From the NCBI GenBank assembly GCA_022539475.1, contig VCMS01000017.1:527233-591232 (forward strand): a stretch of DNA of 64,000 nucleotides, in the 5' to 3' direction. Positions 10,063 through 21,086 of the stretch are shown one piece after another; within the stretch, counting starts at the first letter, position 1, and each line of letters opens with the position of its first letter. The position numbers were made by a program, and so were the translations under genes. A model generated the notes under the pieces. That model did not search any database. It saw only the letters and a list, made by a program, of their open reading frames with translations, and was not told where the DNA came from. The DNA is from Gracilaria domingensis. Its lineage: Eukaryota; Rhodophyta; Florideophyceae; Gracilariales; Gracilariaceae.

Positions 10063-10088
10063 TGATGGGTTCTATATAGTTCCCATCA
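10063..10088. repeat. Short palindrome
   Basis: 7-bp perfect arms (TGATGGG / CCCATCA) enclose a self-complementary CTATATAG core. Only the TT steps between arms and core fail to pair. Confidence 0.7.
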
Positions 10089-10389
10089 AGGCAGAACGTG
10101 GACCGGGAAGCAGGACTGTACAGCGAAATCCGGCAGGTTGCTGTGTGCTTTCAGACGTAAAGGCCTAGACGAATAGTTCGAGGTTAGAGTGTAGCGTGAT
10201 GACAAACAATTTTCTCTCTCTCTTTTCGTAGGCGTGAGGGACAATCTGAGCGTGCTGCTCAAAGTGAGATTCCCCGGTGATGCAGGGTTTTTTTCTTTTT
10301 CTCACTGTCTAACGGAGTTCGTCGAGCCGCGGCCGTACAAAAAACTTTTTTGTTAAGAACACGAACCCTCTAGAGATTCGCCGAAGTCT

Positions 10390-10773
10390 ATGGCATTAAT
10401 GTTATTCCAACAAGATCGTAATGGAACCCGTCATGGGCTTCCATTTATTAGAATATATTACAATGCTTCTTGTTCTAATACGGTCTGCGTCTGCCATGAC
10501 GAGCAGTGCTATTCCAAAGCTATGGGTTCTCAGAACATTCTTGTCCGTGTGGGAACACAAAAACCACTAGGCCACATGTCCGGTGTGTACGGTGGGCAGT
10601 CTGCAGCTGTGTCGTATATGTACTCCCACAGTCCGCACGTAGTACGTGCAGCACGAGAGCTGAACTATCTAAAAATAACCCTCTCTCATAAAGAAAGCCA
10701 AAAACTTTTGACCGTAACAGACGTTCCTAACACTGACGATCAGGAATCAAAGAAGGTAAAGTTGTCAAATTGA
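10390..10773 (+). CDS. Possible small hypothetical protein
   Basis: A 127-codon frame starting with ATG. The product has no recognised domain. Five Cys lie between residues about 28 and 40, and the C-terminus is hydrophilic with a basic end (SKKVKLSN). It lies in a long intergenic region with the same orientation as the upstream HEAT-repeat gene. It may be a real small gene or chance; I see no decisive evidence. Confidence 0.25.
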   Translation: MALMLFQQDRNGTRHGLPFIRIYYNASCSNTVCVCHDEQCYSKAMGSQNILVRVGTQKPLGHMSGVYGGQSAAVSYMYSHSPHVVRAARELNYLKITLSHKESQKLLTVTDVPNTDDQESKKVKLSN

Positions 10774-11751
10774 CGGTCTTTTGAGAGCCAGGAAAAGCAA
10801 ATGGCCATTTCGTTCCATTATCTTGTCTTGATGGGCCTTGAAGAAGAAAGGCTTTCTTTACAATTGCGACGGTCAGCGCACTTGCTTGTTGCGCGAAAAG
10901 AGAGCTTTTCTCTTTGTCACAGGTGCCATGCTCGGGCAACCTGCCCCCAACCAAGGCAATTGCAGAGCGCTAGCCACGAGGAGTGGGAGGGTTGGGTTCG
11001 AAATGCGAACAGGAAAGCGGAGTGCGCTGGTGTGAAGAGCGTAGGAGCTTGGCAAGACGCCGACGATGGAAAGATTGCTCGCCAAGGCCGCTCACACCAA
11101 CGTCGAGCAACCGCGGCTCGACGGATCAAGTAGCGCACTCCTCCAAATAAAAACTTCTCTTCGCTCCTTGAAATATCAATGTTCTCCATACAACGTTACA
11201 TACGCAGTGTTCTCTTTATCTTTCTCTATTTCTCGTGCAGTTGTTTGATTCGTATTTTCTCTTCTTCTTTTTTTTGAGCGCGTTACGTTAATTACTCGTA
11301 CCGCGAGGGGCTATAATGGAAAATAAGCAAGCCGCCCAGAAACCTATAATACGTCTCCAGGAAAGTCTAGTGACTGGCTGCAAACGTACAACCGTGTTAC
11401 GCTCACTTAATGACTACATTAGTCTCCTCGAAAAGCATTAGACCTCTAAGGTTGTCTCGGCCTGCCGGATCATTTCGTCACCGTCGATTATCGCCGTTTC
11501 ATTTCTTTTGCTTTATCTCTTTTTATCTTGCAATACCTTCCTTTTCTTCACGGGCTTCACTAATCAAAATACATGTTGCTACATTGGGGGGCACTCTCTT
11601 AAGTGAAAAGGTCTATTTCCCTGTCGTGTGTACTAAGCTACAGGCTATGGGGCGCCTTGTAGTGGTGTGTCACTAAGGGGACGGTCTTTAGAGATTGAAC
11701 GAAGAGGAGAAGAGTACGAAGAAGGCTGTCAGCGTCTGTAGCGAAATGCTC

Positions 11752-11772
11752 AAGAAGAAGAAGAAGAAGAAG
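11752..11772. repeat. AAG microsatellite
   Basis: Seven perfect AAG units. Confidence 0.9.
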
Positions 11773-11908
11773 TAATAAATCTGCCTTGCTCTTGTCGTAG
11801 CCCAGTGAGTGTAGCACAGCTCCCGATTACAAGCTAGTGGCTGAAGAATAGAAGTGTTTTGGGTTGCTGGGTCTCTGGCAAACCCTCGCGACGATGATAT
11901 CAGCATAT

Positions 11909-11950
11909 GAGAGAGAGACAGAGAGAAAGATAGTGTGTGTGTGTGTGTGT
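11909..11950. repeat. GA-rich and GT dinucleotide repeats
   Basis: A GA-rich run is followed by nine perfect GT units at 11933-11950. Confidence 0.9.
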
Positions 11951-12294
11951 CTATGACTAATGCTATTGATTGTAGTGGGTATCTGCGATAAGCAGGGGAA
12001 ACCATACGAGTATCTTACGCGTTCACAAAGAAGAGGATGACGGAGCGGTTCGAGTATTTCCTAAGACCTGAAATGTTTTACCGATGCCAGGCACGTTGCC
12101 TATTGTGTACTGCACCACAGACATTTACTTCTCTCAATGGAAAGATTTTCATAGGACGTTCGTCCAGTATCTGTCTCACAAATGCAAGAACCATAAATGC
12201 AAAGTCATGGATTCAAAGTAATCAAACCATACAATGGGCAATGGGCAACGAAACAAGAGGGACCTTCGGGTACTTTCGAGCGAAGAGGTATGGG

Positions 12295-14850
12295 TCACTC
12301 GTTCTTTGCCCTGGGACTTGTCTTCAGGAATGAACCTTGCTTGGGAGACTTAATTCCTTTCAGAGCAAACCTTTTCCTCGGGGTGCTGCCAGGGGCTTGC
12401 GGGCCATCAGCACAACTTCCTGTGAGTGTCCGTGGCTTCGTTTCAGAAGGAAGCGTCTGATCAGCTGTAGCGGAAGTCAGTGCTACCCCTTTATTTCGAG
12501 GTTTCCACATGGTATGTTGGCGCTTTGGGTACGTGCGATTTGTCTTTCCGCCAACAAAACTCCTTGTTATTCTCAGAGATGGTTTTGATCCACCAACTTG
12601 ATCGCTCTGCTTCAGGTACGCAGATGGTATATGCTCAACTTTTGACGATAACACTTGCGCAGAACGCTCTGTAGTGTTCGAATCCTTCAAATCGTCATTC
12701 TCAGAGCTAGACTGCAAGCTTCGAGGAGTGGCTGGCGTCGATCGACCAACCTTACCAAAGAACATAGTTCTTGCTCGATTTCTATTCCCGCTCTTACGCT
12801 GAGCATCGCGTTGCTCATTCAGGTGAATAGCATACAACTCTTGTTCCTCTTCCTCTCGCTTCATATCGTCCTCAAAATTATCAAAGCCCTCTTTCATCGA
12901 GGTCTGAATTCTTTCATAAACTGTTGTCATAACCTCATTCACGTCCCGGTCTTCATCTTCCCGAAGTCTCGAAATGGCGTTGTGAAATTCTTCCATCTGG
13001 AAGCAAGCTGGAGCGACTAACGGTAAGAATTTTGCAAGTCGCAATCTAACATTTGAGACTTTGTCTTGGGACAGACGAAGTACATCAGCACCGTATGTGT
13101 CCCGAAACAAGCACTTGCTGTACATTTCGAGAGCTGCGTTCGCGGATTCTATGAAAGATATTCTCATCCAATAAACAGGTCCATTGGCCCACTTCTCCCG
13201 AAACTCGCGCATAACTTCTTCTCTCTCTATGATGTCCGGAATATATCTCATACATGTCGCGATCGCAGCCATAGTCGCTTTCCTGACGAGATTTGAACTT
13301 TCAGCGGCCATTTGATAAAGAAGAGGAAGGGCATTGGATCGAATTATGGGCGGCGGTACTAGAGGAGCGGCGAGCTTCAGTTGCCTCGCTAAGAGCTCTT
13401 GGGTTCTCCAATTTCCTCTGGCAAGGGATTGCAGGTTGTCGAAGATTGGAGCCAGCTTGTGTTCAGAGTTGTAACCACTGTGTCTCGCTAACTCAGAGAT
13501 TAGCTTTTCCAAATGACGAAGCGTATTCAGTTTTACTACGCCATTGCCATCCTCCAAAAGACGAAGGACTGTATCGAATAAGTTGTCAATAGTGTTTTTT
13601 GCCCCCAAGACCTTGATAGTTTCGTGCAGCCCGGCTGCGAGTCTCCAACGGGTTTCGGGGTCTGAATCACGGGACAAGAATTCTACTATAGCTGAAAGCT
13701 GAAACCGACCACTTTGCGCGAGACATGCAACTACACCAGGCAGGTTAAATGCACAGTTCTTCCTAACAGTAGGCCCGTTGCATGTTGCCATTGACACAAA
13801 TGCCTTGAATACTTCTTTCTTTGCTGCGTCATCTTTGAGTCGATCGTAGCAACAGAATAGAAGCTCGCCGTACACTTCGGAATTAATTTCAAGTGAAAGA
13901 TACTTATCATCATCGATTATTCTTTGGTCTTCTGAAGCAAAGCGTCGAATCTTAGCGCATTCCCTAAGAAGAACTGATGGGATGTACTTGTTGAAGAGCT
14001 TTGCCGATGGGTTCTTCCCCTTGTGAGATAAACCGATATGTGACAGGGCTCGCATAGTTGCTGCGCGAATGCGTGTGTCTTCATCTTGTAGCAGACTCAC
14101 CAGACATGGCCATAACTCCTTCTCAACAACAGATACGTTCACAGCAGCCCCAATCGAAGACAAAGATTCGGCAATCATACCCCGGACTTCAGCATCGCGA
14201 TCCTTGCACACTTTAATTGCTGTGCGCATGATCCTAGTTTTCAGATACTCGTCGCGTGATGATATTGCAAGAGACCCGAGAATCCTGGCATGGAGCTTTC
14301 TGTGTGACGCCCATCCATCGTCCAGATTGCTTACAAACTTGTTGACATCCTTTGCAGACCATGTGACGTGGGGCAAAGTTACAACCATAATATGACCCCA
14401 TACTTCTCGAACAGAACTGTCTCTAGTCAACAAAACGATATCAGATGCAGTACGACTCACGATCTTCGCCAGTTCTCCACGTACTTTCTCTACAGACACA
14501 GCAATTAACGCTTCACCTGCCGAAAGCTGTAATGAGTCACTCCATTTCATAGACTTAGAACATATAATTGGTATCAATGTGTTCTCCGCATATTCACGAC
14601 AAAACTGAAAAACCTGTTGCATCTCAAATAGGATCAAAGTAACAGCATCTTCATCATCGCTACGAAGTGTATTTGCTATAGTGCTTATGTTTATGGTAAC
14701 GTTTTCGATGTCATCCTTAAACCCATCCATCATTATCGAGAAGAATTTTCCGGGAACTTTTTCGCCTCGAAATCTAGGGGACAGAGGAGCAGTTGGACTT
14801 GCAGGCGTGTTATTCCCCTTTAGGGATTTGGACGAACCTTCGCCGTTCAT
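12295..14850 (-). CDS. HEAT-repeat phosphatase regulatory subunit, PPP4R1-like (paralog 2)
   Basis: An 851-aa HEAT-repeat protein, clearly related to the product of 7020-9740. Shared blocks occur in the same order: CNGPTVRKNCAFNLPGVV, RLAAGLHETIKVLGA, GNWRTQELLARQLK, LPLLYQMAAES, RYIPD, VYWMRISFIESA and SNVRLRLAKFLP. HEAT repeats cover about residues 70-640. The N-terminal 45 residues are Ser/Pro-rich, and the C-terminal 200 are basic and Ser/Thr-rich (probably disordered). The ATG at 14850 was chosen, since the upstream in-frame start is a GTG. Inferred function is scaffold or regulatory subunit of a PP4/PP2A-type phosphatase. The two paralogs have diverged strongly and have different tails, so the duplication is old. 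Confidence 0.85.
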   Translation of the reverse strand: MNGEGSSKSLKGNNTPASPTAPLSPRFRGEKVPGKFFSIMMDGFKDDIENVTINISTIANTLRSDDEDAVTLILFEMQQVFQFCREYAENTLIPIICSKSMKWSDSLQLSAGEALIAVSVEKVRGELAKIVSRTASDIVLLTRDSSVREVWGHIMVVTLPHVTWSAKDVNKFVSNLDDGWASHRKLHARILGSLAISSRDEYLKTRIMRTAIKVCKDRDAEVRGMIAESLSSIGAAVNVSVVEKELWPCLVSLLQDEDTRIRAATMRALSHIGLSHKGKNPSAKLFNKYIPSVLLRECAKIRRFASEDQRIIDDDKYLSLEINSEVYGELLFCCYDRLKDDAAKKEVFKAFVSMATCNGPTVRKNCAFNLPGVVACLAQSGRFQLSAIVEFLSRDSDPETRWRLAAGLHETIKVLGAKNTIDNLFDTVLRLLEDGNGVVKLNTLRHLEKLISELARHSGYNSEHKLAPIFDNLQSLARGNWRTQELLARQLKLAAPLVPPPIIRSNALPLLYQMAAESSNLVRKATMAAIATCMRYIPDIIEREEVMREFREKWANGPVYWMRISFIESANAALEMYSKCLFRDTYGADVLRLSQDKVSNVRLRLAKFLPLVAPACFQMEEFHNAISRLREDEDRDVNEVMTTVYERIQTSMKEGFDNFEDDMKREEEEQELYAIHLNEQRDAQRKSGNRNRARTMFFGKVGRSTPATPRSLQSSSENDDLKDSNTTERSAQVLSSKVEHIPSAYLKQSDQVGGSKPSLRITRSFVGGKTNRTYPKRQHTMWKPRNKGVALTSATADQTLPSETKPRTLTGSCADGPQAPGSTPRKRFALKGIKSPKQGSFLKTSPRAKNE

Positions 14851-16021
14851 TGCCACCCACCTTGAATAGAAGAAATAGATAGACTTCTTATCCAACACCT
14901 TAATGCCAGAGCCTCCCTTTCAGGGGTGCCAGAAACTGTTCCCCAATACCCTGAGAAGATACCAGATTTTCGGTTTGCAACGACTGCCGTATTAACTTGT
15001 TGATGCGGCAGTGTCACCAAGGAGCACAACAAGGGCTTCAATCAACCTTGTGCAAAGAAGAGACGTATGAAATCTTTGAACTTCTTCGACGGAAGCTGTT
15101 TGCAAGCAACCATGAAATATCATTCTCTTGGCTCTTGAGAGGGTGATTCAATCATACCAAGACTTCTTCACACCTTGGAAGTCACTTTCAAGTTTCCATA
15201 AAAGTGCTTAACTTGCAGTTCGGATGCTGCGTGAACCAATCTGCTGGGGAAAAGGCGCATTGAAAAGAGTATACCGCATTGGGTACAATGTTCTCGTAGT
15301 CCACGATGAGCATGAAGAACATTTGGGGAGGATATTGCGTGTCAGGAATTTGACGGACGCAAGAAGCCAACATCCCAACGAACTGCACCACCAAAATTTA
15401 AACCAGATAAAGCTGACGTCAAACAAGCCTCAAAATTTTATAGTGCAACAGGAAAGAGTACGATGAGACTCACAACATGTTAACCAACTACGTTAGGATG
15501 ATATGGGTCACTCCCTTTCCAGTACTGGGAATAGTATAAAAACAGTGGTAGGGACGACTGCGATAATTCCTTAGATTTCAATTGGTAAACGATTCTGTGC
15601 CGATGAGACCAGAACCTATTCGCACAAATATGTTCACCAATATGATCCTAAACATAAGCACTTGGACGATTCATTCAAGGAAGACATCGTGTTCTGAGGC
15701 TGTGAGAAGCTTGGATTCCGATAAATTAGAATGGATACGTTGTGATCTTAATGAACGTCTAGGTGCTTGTAGTTCATACACTTGGTTTCCCACTTGCAAC
15801 GTGATGCTGTACATGTTCGACAACATACGATAGATAGATAGAATCTTCAAGACTTGAAAGACATAGCAGGCCCATGCCTCTCGTATCTTTGCTTCATGCA
15901 TGATGTTCATAGCAAAAAACTGGTATTCCAACGGTAATTCTGGCAGGAGGAAGTTGTGAGGAATCTTCAAAGAATGTCTCGGAAGCTGTTCATATCGTCG
16001 CCTACTGGTTTCGGTTTGAAG
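14851..16021. other. Intergenic region, nothing recognised
   Basis: Contains the promoter of the PPP4R1-like paralog 2 (minus strand) and the 3' flank of EMC4. Frames up to 99 codons exist on both strands (for example 15671-15970 minus) but none looks like a known protein. Confidence 0.4.
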
Positions 16022-16624
16022 TCATAGTTCAACATGACGATATATAAGACTTTCTTCAACTCTTCGAAGTGGCAAGAGTGCGACCCAGTCACTCTCTGAA
16101 GTTGGAAGGAAGCCGAGTTGCTCAGCTTTCCAAATGCCAACAGCAATACCAACAGATGAAAGTGTGATGCGCCAGATCATTTGTGGCACAAGTTGGCGCA
16201 GGGTGAGTTGCTTTCGCACTGAGGCGAAAGCTTCATACGAACTAAGAACAGTGCGAACATGCATGAAGAGCATCGTCAGAGTTGAGGCTACGGAAAAAAA
16301 CTGAACTGAGGATCCGGCCATGAATAGTGCGAATGCGGAAGTAACAAGCGTACGGATGGGTTGGTTTGCAATTTGCCATGAAGTCGAGTAAGCCAGTTTC
16401 ATTGCATTCGGGGCAACTCCGACATTTCGGTCAGGTACTTCGATCGTCTTAAACGCATTTGGATCTCGAGCAGATAGATTATTGGGAAATCCAGGAGGGT
16501 GTCTATTTTGTTCGATGGCGGTTCGCGCAGAAGATGGCCGAATTGGTTGGGCACCTAGTGACACATTGATCTGCTTTGTGAAGTCAAAATTCCAGCGACG
16601 GGTCTGTTCAGTGTTCCCTGTCAT
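16022..16624 (-). CDS. EMC4: ER membrane protein complex subunit 4
   Basis: A 200-aa homolog of EMC4, a membrane subunit of the EMC insertase that places tail-anchored and multipass proteins in the ER. The ATG at 16624 gives MTGNTEQTRRWNFDF, matching the short polar N-terminus of the family; the frame upstream has no ATG. Two hydrophobic segments follow. The first, with FALFMAGSSVQFF, corresponds to the MYMAGNTISIFP motif of human EMC4. The second, near VGIAVGIWKAEQLGFLPT, runs into the family signature LGFLPTSESDW (MGLLPTHASDW in human). Length compares well with the 183 aa of the human protein. Assignment is confident despite modest similarity in the N-terminal half. Confidence 0.9.
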   Translation of the reverse strand: MTGNTEQTRRWNFDFTKQINVSLGAQPIRPSSARTAIEQNRHPPGFPNNLSARDPNAFKTIEVPDRNVGVAPNAMKLAYSTSWQIANQPIRTLVTSAFALFMAGSSVQFFSVASTLTMLFMHVRTVLSSYEAFASVRKQLTLRQLVPQMIWRITLSSVGIAVGIWKAEQLGFLPTSESDWVALLPLRRVEESLIYRHVEL

Positions 16625-17607
16625 GACGTAGAAGACAACTAATACGCTTGCGGGTATCGTCTTGAATTGACAAGAACTGCAGTGAAGCGCCTGGCTGATC
16701 GGTAGTATTACGCCCGTTGCATTAATAATCCTTCTCGCCTTCAATCCTTCGAGACGCAACTGGTCAGCCAATACACTGTTCTCGATTCAGGCCTCAAGAG
16801 AGGGCTGATTCGGCGGTACCTACAAGGCACTTGTTGGGAACCTGCAGATTGCAGGCTGTTGTCACTCTCTTCAAGAAAGTATAGTCTTTAGCAAGTACAC
16901 GGTACCGCGCCGGTGCGACAAAAGGTTGTATCGACGGTGAAGGCTTTAAGGGTATAACGATATGGATTCCTAAGTTCAGATAGAAGGCCACCCTTTGAAG
17001 CTCACAACCTTCTCTGAAGAAGACCAATTCCCCACATTTCATCACGCTTTCATCCACATTCGCACAAAGCTTTCTAAAAAACATGCTTCCCAGAAAGTTT
17101 AGATACATTTCTGCGACACGTATACATACGTCTCTACGTAGAAGTGGCTGGTACTTTGTTCTAATTTTGGTTAGAAGTTCCTTGATTTTCAAAATCTTCA
17201 AAAGACAAGCCCGCCGTCCATGTCCATGTGATTCCCGTAAACAAGATGGAAAACACCTTCGAAAGTGTCTTCACGGTGTTTTCCAGGATTCGTGAACAGG
17301 GTGCAACGAGGTCTGGATTGATGCTTTAGCCCGGAAACGGCTTTTGCAAGCATTAACCTACCTTCAGTTCCTTTCTTATTTTCGCTGAAACCGTGTGGAG
17401 AAACTGTTCGTCACGAAGACAGACTTTCTTGTTCGGAGCATCATCATTTTGCGTGGTTTAAAAGCTTTAGCGATTCTGAACAGTAGCTGTTCAGTACAAG
17501 ATAACTATTCGCAAAGCAGTGATCACGGGTGCGAAGACGTCAACAGTTAATTAAGAAGAAGAAGACTACCGTCTTTGGGAGCTGCTATCACGAGTCTTTG
17601 TTTAACA
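16625..17607. other. Intergenic region between EMC4 and DBP10
   Basis: Divergent promoters are expected here. A minus-strand frame at 16794-17201 (135 codons, first ATG at 17108) has no recognised similarity; it could be 5' UTR of EMC4 or a short unknown protein. No TATA box stands out. Confidence 0.4.
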
Positions 17608-20253
17608 ATGGAGGTTGAAAACCAGTTTCCTGGGGTTGTGATGCCGAAAGAAGACGATGTTTTCCAAGTTCTGTATCGCAAAACGAAACGTCAAAAGTTT
17701 AGTGAACAACAGCAACCAGAAGATAACGATGTTCGGAGTAAAACCATGAGGAAGTCAAAACCACGGCAGGGGTCATATGAAGCGATTGGACTATGTCTCC
17801 CTGTGTGTAAAGCACTCGCGCAAGCTGGATACAGCTTTCCAACACCTATTCAGCGGAAGGTAACTCCACATATTCTTGACGGTCACGACGTGGTTGCAAT
17901 GGCTAGAACTGGATCCGGAAAGACTGCTGCATTCCTTGCTCCGCTTCTTCACCGCCTTGATGCAAACCCCCTGTTGGCGTCCACAGCTGCGAAGAGAAAT
18001 GGTCCGCGAGCATTAGTTGTAGCACCGACTCGTGAACTTGTTTTGCAAGAACTTCGGTTTTGTCGCATGTATGCGAAACATTTGAAATCCATTCGAACTG
18101 CAGTTGTTGTTGGAGGAACGCCCCTCGATGCTCAGTTTGCAGCATTGGCGATTTGTCCGGATATCGTGTTTGCTACTCCGGGAAGGCTGTTGCAGCTCTT
18201 GGCCGAAATGGGTGCGCGCGGAGGTCTTACGATTTCTACGGCTGAGATCATCGTTTTTGACGAAGCGGATCGCCTGTTTGAAGGGACTTTAGCAGTCGAG
18301 ACTGCAGCCCTTATATCCCAGTTGAAGGACAAAACGACGGAAAGCATGAACTCCCGGCAAACTATACTTGTATCTGCAACAATGCCCCATGCCCTGGCTG
18401 AGTTCTCGAAGACTGGCCTTCGTAGTAATTTGAAAGTTGTTCGTCTTGACGCAGATAGATCGTTATCTCCCACTCTGGCAACTGCGTTTCTGGCCACAAG
18501 AGGGGACTTAGAAAAGGATGCTGCCTTGCAAGTAGTTCTGCGAAAGATAAGACAAGAGGGACGCAGTGGAATCGTGTTTGCTGCAACACATCGACGTGTA
18601 GAGTATCTCACCAGTCTACTGAAGTTCTGTTTGTGTGACAAGGTGTTTTGCATTCACGGAAACATGGACCAAATTGCTCGACAGGAGTCCGTCAAAGAAT
18701 TTCGGAAGAAAAAGGGAATACTCATAGTCACAGACGTAGCTGCCCGCGGTATAGACTTGCCAGAACTTGATGTCGTGGTCAACTATGATGTGCCAGCCAC
18801 TCCAAAGCTGTTCATTCACAGAATTGGTCGAGCCGGAAGAGCTGGAAGATTCGGTTCTGCGATAAGTTTAGTGGCCCCAGATGAGATTCCCTACATGCTT
18901 GACGTCTTTCTTTTTGTCGGACGAAATTTCACATATGCAGATGTCACAGATAGCAACCATTCGGGCTGTGATACATCCCAAGCCATTATGATAGATTCGA
19001 GTTTTGTATACGGATCAATTCCGAAAGGTGTAGTGGATGAAGAAGTGGAGATCACCCGGAATGCTCTTCAAGATATTGATATCGAAAAGGCACACACTTC
19101 GGCACAGAACGCCCACAAATTGTATACGAAGACTAGAGGAAATGCTAGTGGAGAAAGCGTTAGGCGAGCAAAGACGTTGAACACGGAAGGTAGTGGAAGA
19201 AAGTATCTACCCTCGCATCCATGGTATAATTTCTTGGAGTCCGCTGAGGAGCGTGAGGCTGCCGAACAAGCGGAGCTTATTTCAATCTGGCGTCCCGCAG
19301 AAAGTACTATAGAACCGCCTTCCGGAATATTGTTGAGGAAAAGAAGGAAGAGGCGTCAAAGAACCGAAGAATATGACAGAGTTAATGCAGACGGCGAAAG
19401 TCCCTCGAGCTTTCACAATTCACGAGAAGCTGACGACAGTTTCCGCACTAAAACCCTAGAGAGTATTACAACAACGGAACCAGGTTTAATTAGAAGTGGA
19501 AGAGCAACTCCCCGCCAGAGGGCCTTGGAAGAAGAAAGAAAGCAGTTCTTTCTTCCTACTCGTCAGCATTATAGCTTGCAGCAGAACCGCGCGCTAAAGG
19601 CATCGACTGGTGGCAGCATGGGAGATAACTTGCGGGCCTACAAAGAACTGCAAGAAGCAGCAATGGACATAAATGCGGATGAAAACGCTGATTTGCTTCG
19701 CAGCAAGCACACTGGGGCGAATTCGGGAAAGTATTGGGATAGAGTTACCAAGCGTTTTGTCAAGGGCGGTGTCACTGACTCAACTTCCAAGCGGAATCTT
19801 CACGTTGCTACAAGGGAAGCACGGGCAAGAACGAATGCAGGCAATTCATATGGAACTGAAGACGGAGAACGGTTTAAGAGGTGGTTGTCTAAAAACAAGA
19901 AAACTGTCGAGCAGTTTTCTGAACAGCTTAACTCCGGCGTTGACACAACTAAGATGGCTATCAATCACGGGTTGGGAATGAACGATTTCCGAAGGGGCGC
20001 GTTCGGGCGGAAAGCGCGACTCGCTGTCTTTGCCAAGCAGAATCAGAATGCCGGAGAGAAAAACATGGGGTCGGAATTAAAGAACAAGGACCAGATCAAG
20101 AAGACTAGGAAGCAGAAAGCCAACGCTGAGGCACGTAGAGTGGCTCAAGCTAACAAAAGGAAAGGTAAAGTACATGGCAAAAGACACGAACGGCTGTCAG
20201 TCAGCAATCGAGGAATATCAAAGACGAGAATTATCACAAGATACAAGAAGTAA
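17608..20253 (+). CDS. DDX54: DEAD-box RNA helicase DBP10/DDX54
   Basis: An 881-aa nucleolar DEAD-box helicase for 60S subunit assembly. The canonical motifs are all present: Q motif GYSFPTPIQ; motif I ARTGSGKT (99-106); Ia PTRELVLQ; Ib ATPGRL; motif II DEAD (218-221); III SAT; V RGIDLP; VI HRIGRAGRAGR (404-414). The run LVAPDEIPYMLDVFLFVGR directly after the helicase core is specific for Dbp10/DDX54. The C-terminal 450 residues are charged and contain YWDRVTKRFVKG, like the DBP10CT region, ending in a Lys/Arg-rich tail typical of nucleolar RNA-binding proteins. The ATG at 17608 gives a normal N-terminus; the earlier start in frame is a TTG. Confidence 0.95.
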   Translation: MEVENQFPGVVMPKEDDVFQVLYRKTKRQKFSEQQQPEDNDVRSKTMRKSKPRQGSYEAIGLCLPVCKALAQAGYSFPTPIQRKVTPHILDGHDVVAMARTGSGKTAAFLAPLLHRLDANPLLASTAAKRNGPRALVVAPTRELVLQELRFCRMYAKHLKSIRTAVVVGGTPLDAQFAALAICPDIVFATPGRLLQLLAEMGARGGLTISTAEIIVFDEADRLFEGTLAVETAALISQLKDKTTESMNSRQTILVSATMPHALAEFSKTGLRSNLKVVRLDADRSLSPTLATAFLATRGDLEKDAALQVVLRKIRQEGRSGIVFAATHRRVEYLTSLLKFCLCDKVFCIHGNMDQIARQESVKEFRKKKGILIVTDVAARGIDLPELDVVVNYDVPATPKLFIHRIGRAGRAGRFGSAISLVAPDEIPYMLDVFLFVGRNFTYADVTDSNHSGCDTSQAIMIDSSFVYGSIPKGVVDEEVEITRNALQDIDIEKAHTSAQNAHKLYTKTRGNASGESVRRAKTLNTEGSGRKYLPSHPWYNFLESAEEREAAEQAELISIWRPAESTIEPPSGILLRKRRKRRQRTEEYDRVNADGESPSSFHNSREADDSFRTKTLESITTTEPGLIRSGRATPRQRALEEERKQFFLPTRQHYSLQQNRALKASTGGSMGDNLRAYKELQEAAMDINADENADLLRSKHTGANSGKYWDRVTKRFVKGGVTDSTSKRNLHVATREARARTNAGNSYGTEDGERFKRWLSKNKKTVEQFSEQLNSGVDTTKMAINHGLGMNDFRRGAFGRKARLAVFAKQNQNAGEKNMGSELKNKDQIKKTRKQKANAEARRVAQANKRKGKVHGKRHERLSVSNRGISKTRIITRYKK

Positions 20254-21086
20254 CTTGTTGAGGGGTTAAAATATGCTTCAATAGACAATGGAGATGCTGC
20301 TTGTGCTTTTGTACGGGGTTTTATCAGTAAAAGCATCTCATCTTTGGATGCATTGGATGTACGAAGATGCTTTGATTCTTCCCACTTCCGTAGGTTGCTT
20401 CGTACGACCCCTCTGCAGCAACGGAGAGCTAGAATTCCGTCGGACTCTGAATTCACCATCTTCCTCTTTCACGTGATTCGCAAGTGTTTTGAATTTGTTT
20501 CGTAAAACTAATTTTTGAGGAAAAGAATTGAGCAATCCACCTCGCGAAGGCAACTGCCCGAGTTTACAGAGGGTTTGCTGCTGAAATTGTCCAGAACAAC
20601 ATATGTGTTGAACACAAGATACGACGGTAGCCCCCTTAGTAAGAGTTATGCTTAGGGAACTCTGCCTGCAACTGCAACGGATCTGATGCCATCTGCAGTT
20701 CACTGAAAGCATACATCCGCAACTACGAAGGCAGTTCAACCAGCGTACAAAGTAGCGTTCTCACCACCGTCATCCTGTGTAGCACGTGACATTATCTTCC
20801 GAATTCTAAGGGCGCCCAGATCCCCCGCGCAAGGTTTACATCCGATTCTCAAGTTGCTTACCTCAAAACCATCTGAAGTTCTGTAATCCTGCGCGGTACG
20901 CTTCCGGCCCCGGAGCCGCCTTCAAAGACGAAGATATTGCGGAACACGGCCGAGAGCCGCTCACGCACCATATCGAATGCGTACACCGGTGAGCTGTGAA
21001 AGATTCTTCTTCAACCTACCCCCAATCTGAACGATTCTTCATCTGAGACCAAGACGCTGCATCGCCCACTGCTCGAAGATTCATTG
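20254..21086. other. Intergenic region between DBP10 and TBCCD1
   Basis: Holds the DBP10 3' UTR and the TBCCD1 promoter. A 133-codon Cys-rich minus-strand frame at 20338-20739 does not resemble a protein and is not called. Confidence 0.45.

Larger units (their letters stand above)
9741..12294. other. Intergenic region between the two PPP4R1-like genes
   Basis: 2.5 kb holding both 3' ends. The only candidate gene is a weak ORF at 10390-10773, listed separately. There are simple repeats near 11752 and 11909-11950 and a small palindrome at 10063-10088. Other frames lack any protein-like features. Confidence 0.5.

Noticed and set aside
16794-17201. 135-codon minus-strand frame upstream of EMC4
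   Set aside because: First ATG only at 17108, no recognised similarity; more likely intergenic or 5' UTR.
20338-20739. 133-codon Cys-rich minus-strand frame
   Set aside because: Overlaps the DBP10 3' flank, no domain pattern in the Cys spacing.
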